The position numbers were made by a program, and so were the translations under genes. Below the pieces are notes generated by a model. That model was not told where the DNA came from. It searched no databases and was given only the letters and a program-made list of their open reading frames with translations. Shown here one piece after another: positions 58,925 to 64,000 of a DNA stretch of 64,000 bases (positions are counted from its first letter, which is position 1; the number at the start of each line of letters is the position of its first letter). Source of the DNA: Blasia pusilla (taxonomy: Eukaryota; Marchantiophyta; Marchantiopsida; Blasiales); the NCBI GenBank assembly GCA_050084515.1, contig CM114271.1:39804001-39868000 (forward strand), in the 5' to 3' direction.

Positions 58925-60628
58925 CAAGAGTCCGCCGCCGCCGTGGCTGCGGTCACTCGGTGAACTGCACTCTCAGTTGAACGTTAACTTCTCCATCCGG
59001 AAATGAACGCAGGGTACCGTACGTACCCTTCTCCAGCTGAACATAGCTTGACCCTTAACTAACTGTCGTGGGGTTAACCGTCGCTACCCTAGGCACCATG
59101 TGTTGGCGAGTTACGCTCCACATCCTGCACTCGTAGCCTTGTACCGTCGTCGTCTATCTCCATTCGCCCCTCATCTGTCCTCTATCGGTTTAACTGTCAC
59201 TAGCGTAGGCTACCTGAATTTGGTGAATTACGCTCCACATACGGAGCTTCTGTGGCGCTGCCTCCCGACTCCAAACCGCCAAAACAAAACAACAATTACT
59301 TCCGCGGCTTGATCTTTAACGTCCACGTTCAAACCATGCGAAACGTGGGCGTCCCAGCTCTCGACATGGTACAACGGAGTACCGCATCGTTTGATATTTA
59401 CCAACACGTGTCATAAAAGCCAATGCGTCGGACCAAGGCTGCAGTTTAACGGACCAGGTCTGCTACAGACCAGTTGCAGGCCTACGAACAGACAGACGAG
59501 GATGGTACGATTTTCGTTAGGCCGGCGAATTGGATCTTGGACCGTCAATTTGTACAGGTGGACGGTCCGATGAGGTGGCTGCCAATCTCTTAGACGCTAG
59601 ATGCGAGATTGCGATCCGGCTGCAAATATTATCGAAACCCGAAAAAAATTTACCTCAATCTCGCTTTCTCGACTACCGACTTTCAGGATTACAAGGGCGT
59701 TTCGGACATCTTCCCCTACCAGCTCCCGTTGTATCAGATACTGGTGAGGTGACCCACAGGGATCTCTTTAGATGAGTCCAGTAAGGTATTTGTTTCCACA
59801 CAAACGGTCACCCGTGTGAAATGAAAATATTCTTTCAATAAACTCTCAATAATTTTTAAACGGTTGGAAAGAGGACGGACACCGGGATGGCCCTCACGAT
59901 CTAAACCCCCAACGGGATACCTAGAGGTACCCCGTAAGGTTACGTCCAGGGACGGAAGGGGCCATTGAGACGGTCACCGTCACCGTCGTGGTCTCTTCGG
60001 TTCGGCGGACCTCAATTATCTTCGAGTCACCGGCTTCCTTTCTAATGAGTATACACTATTCCAGCCTGTATCTGTCCTCCTACTCGCCATGTGGCGGCCT
60101 CCTGTCTCCTTGGTAGGTTTCCAAGCCCGGCAGCACTCTGACGTGGTCTTCAGAAGTTCAGACTTGGTACACTACTCGGGCTATAACTTATACGGTGGCC
60201 TTCACCAGCCGCCATTGACACACGTGCCTCTTTCTCATGGGCCAAAGACCTAAAATCATGCCATTCGCCGCGTCTTGTTTCCTGAAACCGGGCGGGTTCA
60301 AAGGCAGAACTCTCGAGATTAGACGATTGCTCTAGACTAGACCGAAGAAACGTCTACGAGAGTCCCTACAGACCAACATCCGAACTGTATGACACCTTCG
60401 CAAGGGCAGTCATGTCGGAGGTAGACGTCCCACGCCATCGCTCCGGGTGCAGAAGAGATCGGAGCAAATCCTCTAAGGCGTGTCGAGCGAGGGCTTGTTA
60501 ACCAACAATAACAACAGAATATGTGTTGGTTGCCAGCAGCGGGACTGTGATCTCTTCATTTTCTCACCAAAGCCTGTACCTCCATCCTGGACCCTACGAT
60601 TCCATGTCTGGCCGACTCGACGGCCCGC

Positions 60629-60780
60629 GATCGCGGAAAGAGAGCGAGGCGCGGTCGTCTCCCCGAAAATAGCGAACTACACCGATGGACAGGGACGCCG
60701 CGAAAGAGAGCGAGGCGCAGTCGTCTCCCAGAAAATAGAGAGGGACGCCGATGAACAGGAAAGCCCGCGAAAGAGAAGAC
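60629..60780 (+). repeat. Imperfect tandem duplication, about 70 bp per unit
   Basis: GAAAGAGAGCGAGGCGC followed by GTCGTCTCCC and GAAAATAG occurs twice in direct order. In the open frame 60480-60860 it codes for two copies of RERERGAVVS-like sequence, but I cannot show that this frame is a gene. Confidence 0.7.
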
Positions 60781-61060
60781 TTGTCCGGTCTCCCGAGGCA
60801 CCTATTTCGCCATTACGATCGCCTCCTTATTCAATAATTAAATTTCGTCTGTTGCCTTAGGCCCGAGTCCTCTCTCCTGAAACACCCTTAGTACAAACAA
60901 AAAGCCGATTTTATTCTCTTGATTGACCAAGGAGAGAAACAGGGTGGTTCACTCGAAAACGTTTGAATCAAATATTCCGCGTGTCACAATACGCTTGGGA
61001 GTATCGGAAAATTTACCCTCACCCTAGGAATACGGTCAATCCTGAACTCATACGACTGCG

Positions 61061-61070
61061 TATAAAATAA
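61061..61070 (+). promoter_or_regulatory. TATA box candidate
   Basis: TATAAAATAA, about 45 bp before the first ATG (61112) and 206 bp before the ATG at 61276. It is the only promoter-like element seen in this stretch. Confidence 0.35.
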
Positions 61071-61275
61071 GCGTTAGGACATTCGACCTTCGAACATTTT
61101 TTTCTCGGTTACATGTGTGTTTTTCTCTTTTCTTATGGTTCTATGTTTTACTCGTGCGAGTGAAAGAACGCGGCCGTAACCAACAAAGGTTAACGTTGTG
61201 GTCACTAATTTCATGGTTGAAACTTAGAGGAGGAAGTCGCGGAGAAATCAAAGTAAGTTGCCTCCAAGTTCTAGA

Positions 61276-61587
61276 ATGCATAGTCTCGTATTCAACCACT
61301 TTTTTTCCGTGATTCTGGTTGCTATCTTTGTCCGGCTTCTCTTTGTTTTGCTGCCGAGAATGGCCGCACGTGCAGAGGCAGGAGCAAGGGACATGAGTAA
61401 TTCGGGAGCGCCGGAGTTGGAGCTCGAGGTATTCGAACGTGGAGGACCAGTTCAAACAACAACTCCAAATAGAAGAAATGTACCCTTTCTATTCCACGAA
61501 GGGATCGACAGCACATTCGCCCTCGATGTAGAAGCGCGAGGAGAATGCAACCTGACTGAAGCCGAAGAGATTTGGTTGGCTCTTTGA
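61276..61587 (+). CDS. Small hypothetical protein with an N-terminal hydrophobic segment
   Basis: 103 codons from ATG to TGA. Residues 2-26 are hydrophobic (HSLVFNHFFSVILVAIFVRL, then LFVLL) and would act as a signal anchor or signal peptide. The rest is acidic and polar with no recognised domain. A TATA box lies upstream. A GTAAGT at 61252 could be a splice donor of an earlier exon, which would make this reading frame intronic. I do not recognise the protein and it may not be a gene. Confidence 0.25.
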   Translation: MHSLVFNHFFSVILVAIFVRLLFVLLPRMAARAEAGARDMSNSGAPELELEVFERGGPVQTTTPNRRNVPFLFHEGIDSTFALDVEARGECNLTEAEEIWLAL

Positions 61588-62270
61588 GCCCGATGTAGAA
61601 GCACGAATAGAACGGGTGCAGATCTGTCGTCCGATGTAGAACGACTACAGATGCTCAGCAGATGTAGATAGTCATTCTATCGATTACCTAGAACACAAAC
61701 TGGAAAATTTCAGAGTCGACTCAGATATACATTGTAACACCTTACACATTCACATCAATAAATCCGAGTAGCTTTGGATTTTGATACAACCAGAAGATGC
61801 TGAGTATGCATATCAATAAATCCGTGCACCTTCCTATCATATCGATGCATAAATATAAATGCATGTGTCGAAGTGTCTTCAGAATCGTGCGCAGAATGGT
61901 GATTGAAATTTCGATGGAGACAAAAAATACGAAAGAATTATTCCCTAAAAACAGGCCCCTTGACTTCATCGACGGATCTCCTTGCTCGTAAGATTATAAT
62001 CGTTTGCAAGCACTAAAATTTGAAAATGAGTAGAAACCGTTTGTAACGTCTTTTAGGATATATCGGTGAGATCTAGTAGAGCGCCTTCGTGAGTAGTGGA
62101 GGACAAAATCAGTAGATTGAGGATGACGTGCTGAGGCCCCGGGAAACCTGAGAGAGCAGGTTTCCCCTTCGTTTCGGCTCATTTGGAGCCATATTGAGGA
62201 ACTTACTATTTTAGGTAAGTACCATTTTGAGTATATGATCGACTTTCTATTTTTGGTAAGTGGCCCTTGA
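61588..62270. other. Spacer with short repeats
   Basis: GATGTAGAA recurs near 61527, 61591 and 61634, and ATCAATAAATCCG occurs at about 61753 and 61811. A perfect hairpin GGGAAACCTG-AGAGAG-CAGGTTTCCC lies at 62141-62166. No gene seen. Confidence 0.4.
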
Positions 62271-62370
62271 CCTCCTACATCAGGTCAAGAGCCAAGGAGG
62301 TGACTTGGGAGAATAGGTTATCATGGAGAGAGCTTGGGAGAGGGGAGGGTATACCTCAACGAGAGAGAGC

Positions 62371-62505
62371 TTGAGAGCTCATTCTCTTTTTGTTGAACCT
62401 CTTCGCATGAGGTGGCGGAGCTATGGTCCCTTGCCTTGTGAGTGTAATCCAAGCCTCTCATTAGGAGAGTGGGTTTGTTTTGACATGAGAGAGAATACAC
62501 ACATT
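62371..62505 (+). repeat. LTR-like repeat, partner of 39555-39700
   Basis: See the entry at 39555. Here it precedes sequence with a Gag-like frame, so it is read as part of a 5' LTR. LTR ends were not defined. Confidence 0.55.
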
Positions 62506-62669
62506 TGAGAGCTATGGTGTGAGATGGTGTAGAGAGAGATTGGATCTTACTTTACAAAGAGAGAATGAGAGAGTGAGAGAGCTTCATGGGGGATCTCGCT
62601 GGTCATTTGCTAAATTGTTCTAACCCTAAAAACCAGCCGCCACGCCGGCAGCGGCCGTCGCCGTCATAG

Positions 62670-62760
62670 TCATCGTCAACGGTCTGCCATCGACGGTCAA
62701 CCATCACCGTCACCATCAGCGGTCAAACGTCACCGTCAACGGTCCACCGTCCGTTGTCCA
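62670..62760. repeat. Short CGTCACCGTCAACGGTC-type repeats
   Basis: Variants of ACCGTCA and CGGTCAAC recur with a spacing of about 15-20 bases, both strands sharing the palindrome-like pair GTCAACGGTC. Composition is GC-rich compared with the transposon zone. Confidence 0.6.
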
Positions 62761-63097
62761 CCCTTTGGTTGCCATTTCCGCCATTACGAAGTGGAGGGTC
62801 TTCCACGACGTTCGTTGATTCTCTGACTTGCGTCGCCACCACGTACTTTGTTTTGGTCGCCACTGTCATCGTAGTTTCCTCATCAACCAGTGATGGCGGA
62901 TGACCTCCGGTTATGGTGTTTGAGTTCTTAATTCATGTTGCTATGTTGTGATTGGTAGCCGCTCGACGACGATCGAATACCGTGCCTTGACGCCCTGTAG
63001 CCGCAACGCATCGCCGATTGCCGCACCGTCTCGATCGCGGAGCCGCACCGTCATTATTGAGCAGAGTGTGGGTTTATTGTTGATTGAGGAGGGTATG

Positions 63098-63208
63098 CCG
63101 CCGAGTGCCGCATCCCACCATCGAGGTCCGTGCCGTTCGTAGCCGTTTCGTGCCGCCGAGTGCCGCATCCCACCATCGAGGATCGTGCCGTTCGTAACCG
63201 TTCCGTGC
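63098..63208 (+). repeat. Tandem repeat, about 55 bp per unit, two copies
   Basis: GCCGAGTGCCGCATCCCACC, then ATCGAGG and CGTGCCGTTCGTA(A/G)CCGTT, occurs at 63101 and again at 63154 with few changes. The word GCCGCA continues to recur to about 63640. Confidence 0.8.
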
Positions 63209-63820
63209 CGCCTGCAATGTCGCACCGTTCCGCTGGAACCGCACTATCCATCAAGGAGTTTTAAGCATCATTAGTACGGGAGGAATATGACTTGATGATT
63301 GGAGGAGTTGTCTCCACGACCGAGTTGGGGTCGAGATTTGCAGTTGCTGAGGAGCGACATCGACATGTGTTCAGGTTACCCGGCCATTCTGGTCCTTTAC
63401 CCTGCACGTGTGAGGGATTCTGGGATTTGGGTAGTTTATTTGGGGATATTGGGTGTGTGGATGCTAAGAGCATCATTTATGCATATGGTTTAGGGGACAT
63501 AGACTTGTGTGGGATGTCCGGAGTTGAGGGTAGGTTGTCGATGAGATAATAGCCTGGTCGATTTGCCGCACCACGCCGCTTGTTGCCGCACGTTAGACGT
63601 CTTGGGGAGGGAGGGTGTAGATCGAGTGCCGCATGTTTGGGATGAGTGATTGAGGGATTACTCGCGAGGTTGAGAGTGATTGTGTGAGAGGGGCACGAGG
63701 GTCATCACGGAGTCTGTTCGGGACTTTGAGAGGCGAGGTGGTGAACTCGAGAGTAGCTCTAGAGGTTTTACGTGGAGTGACGCGAGGTTCCGAGGGTCTC
63801 CATGTGAGGGACCACCTTGA

Positions 63821-64000
63821 CCTCCTTCTGTGTCATCGTCAGACAAGGGGGAGGGTGTAGAGGAGTTTGTGAGCACATCGCCACACATTGTGAGTGGTCC
63901 TACCAGTTGGGCGTATGAGATGGACGACCGGGGTAGAGGACCGCGTAGGTTTTCAGATGCAGTAGGCACGATTGAGTTGCACGATTTCATAGCAGAGTTT
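63821..64000 (+). pseudogene. Gag-like frame of an LTR retroelement, cut by the window end
   Basis: The frame is open from 63821 to the end of the window and finishes with RFSDAVGTIELHDFIAEF, resembling the F.G......L..FL.EF start of Ty3/gypsy Gag. Its position after LTR-like sequence supports this. Whether it is intact cannot be judged from 60 codons. Confidence 0.4.

Larger units (their letters stand above)
57789..61060. other. Upstream region of the histidine kinase and unassigned sequence
   Basis: The first several hundred bases should be the promoter and leader of the minus-strand kinase. The 50-bp block shared with 42280 lies at 58875-58924. Near 59110-59242 the phrase TTACGCTCCACAT occurs twice in a diverged duplication. 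A tandem duplication lies at 60629-60780. No gene can be supported; long frames such as 58512-59006 lack motifs. Confidence 0.35.

Overview
This is a stretch of plant nuclear genome. Genes have many short exons with GT-AG introns. The recognisable products are a KLHDC4-type kelch protein, a BTB protein of the plant At4g08455 type, an Ole e 1-domain secreted protein and a plant-type hybrid histidine kinase. The middle is filled with nested, decayed transposable elements. The protein set fits an embryophyte, and the elements (a retroelement carrying a cytosine-5 methyltransferase domain, many relics) make a non-seed plant such as a bryophyte or lycophyte my best guess; species is not determined.

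Layout. 1-8067 (+): last 20 exons of a kelch gene whose start lies before the window. 9079-10035 (+): two-exon BTB/POZ gene. 10-16.5 kb: no supportable gene, two perfect hairpins and a telobox. 16713-18127 (+): two-exon Ole e 1/proline-rich secreted protein. 18-21 kb: nothing recognised. 21-50 kb: transposon zone. It holds Ty3/gypsy pieces (LTR-like 21.4-21.8 kb, Gag-Pol 22.0-24.2 kb, RT 28.1-28.8 kb), a minus-strand LTR element with retropepsin and C5-methyltransferase domains (30.0-34.3 kb, its right LTR split by a 1.3-kb LTR-like insertion), duplicated Ty1/copia protease pieces (34.8-35.7 kb), an unclassified transposase-like pseudogene (35.8-38.1 kb), a CACTA/DUF4218 relic (39.9-40.3 kb) and a Helitron Rep-helicase relic (45.0-49.5 kb). 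Six copies plus a fragment of a short hAT-like MITE family are scattered through it, several with 8-bp target-site duplications. 51.47-51.62 kb: near-perfect 47-bp fold-back. 54246-57788 (-): eight-exon hybrid histidine kinase. 58-62 kb: mostly unrecognised, one weak small ORF. 62.3-64.0 kb: LTR-like repeat followed by GC-rich tandem repeats and the start of a Gag-like frame running off the end.

The four genes are functionally unrelated, as is usual for plants. The best candidate for something little described is the methyltransferase-bearing retroelement: one reading frame of about 2.2 kb with no frameshift, broken only by TGA and TAG codons, lying between LTR sequences with no reverse transcriptase or integrase. 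The MITE family is the best supported mobile-element result because exact 8-bp duplications flank three copies.
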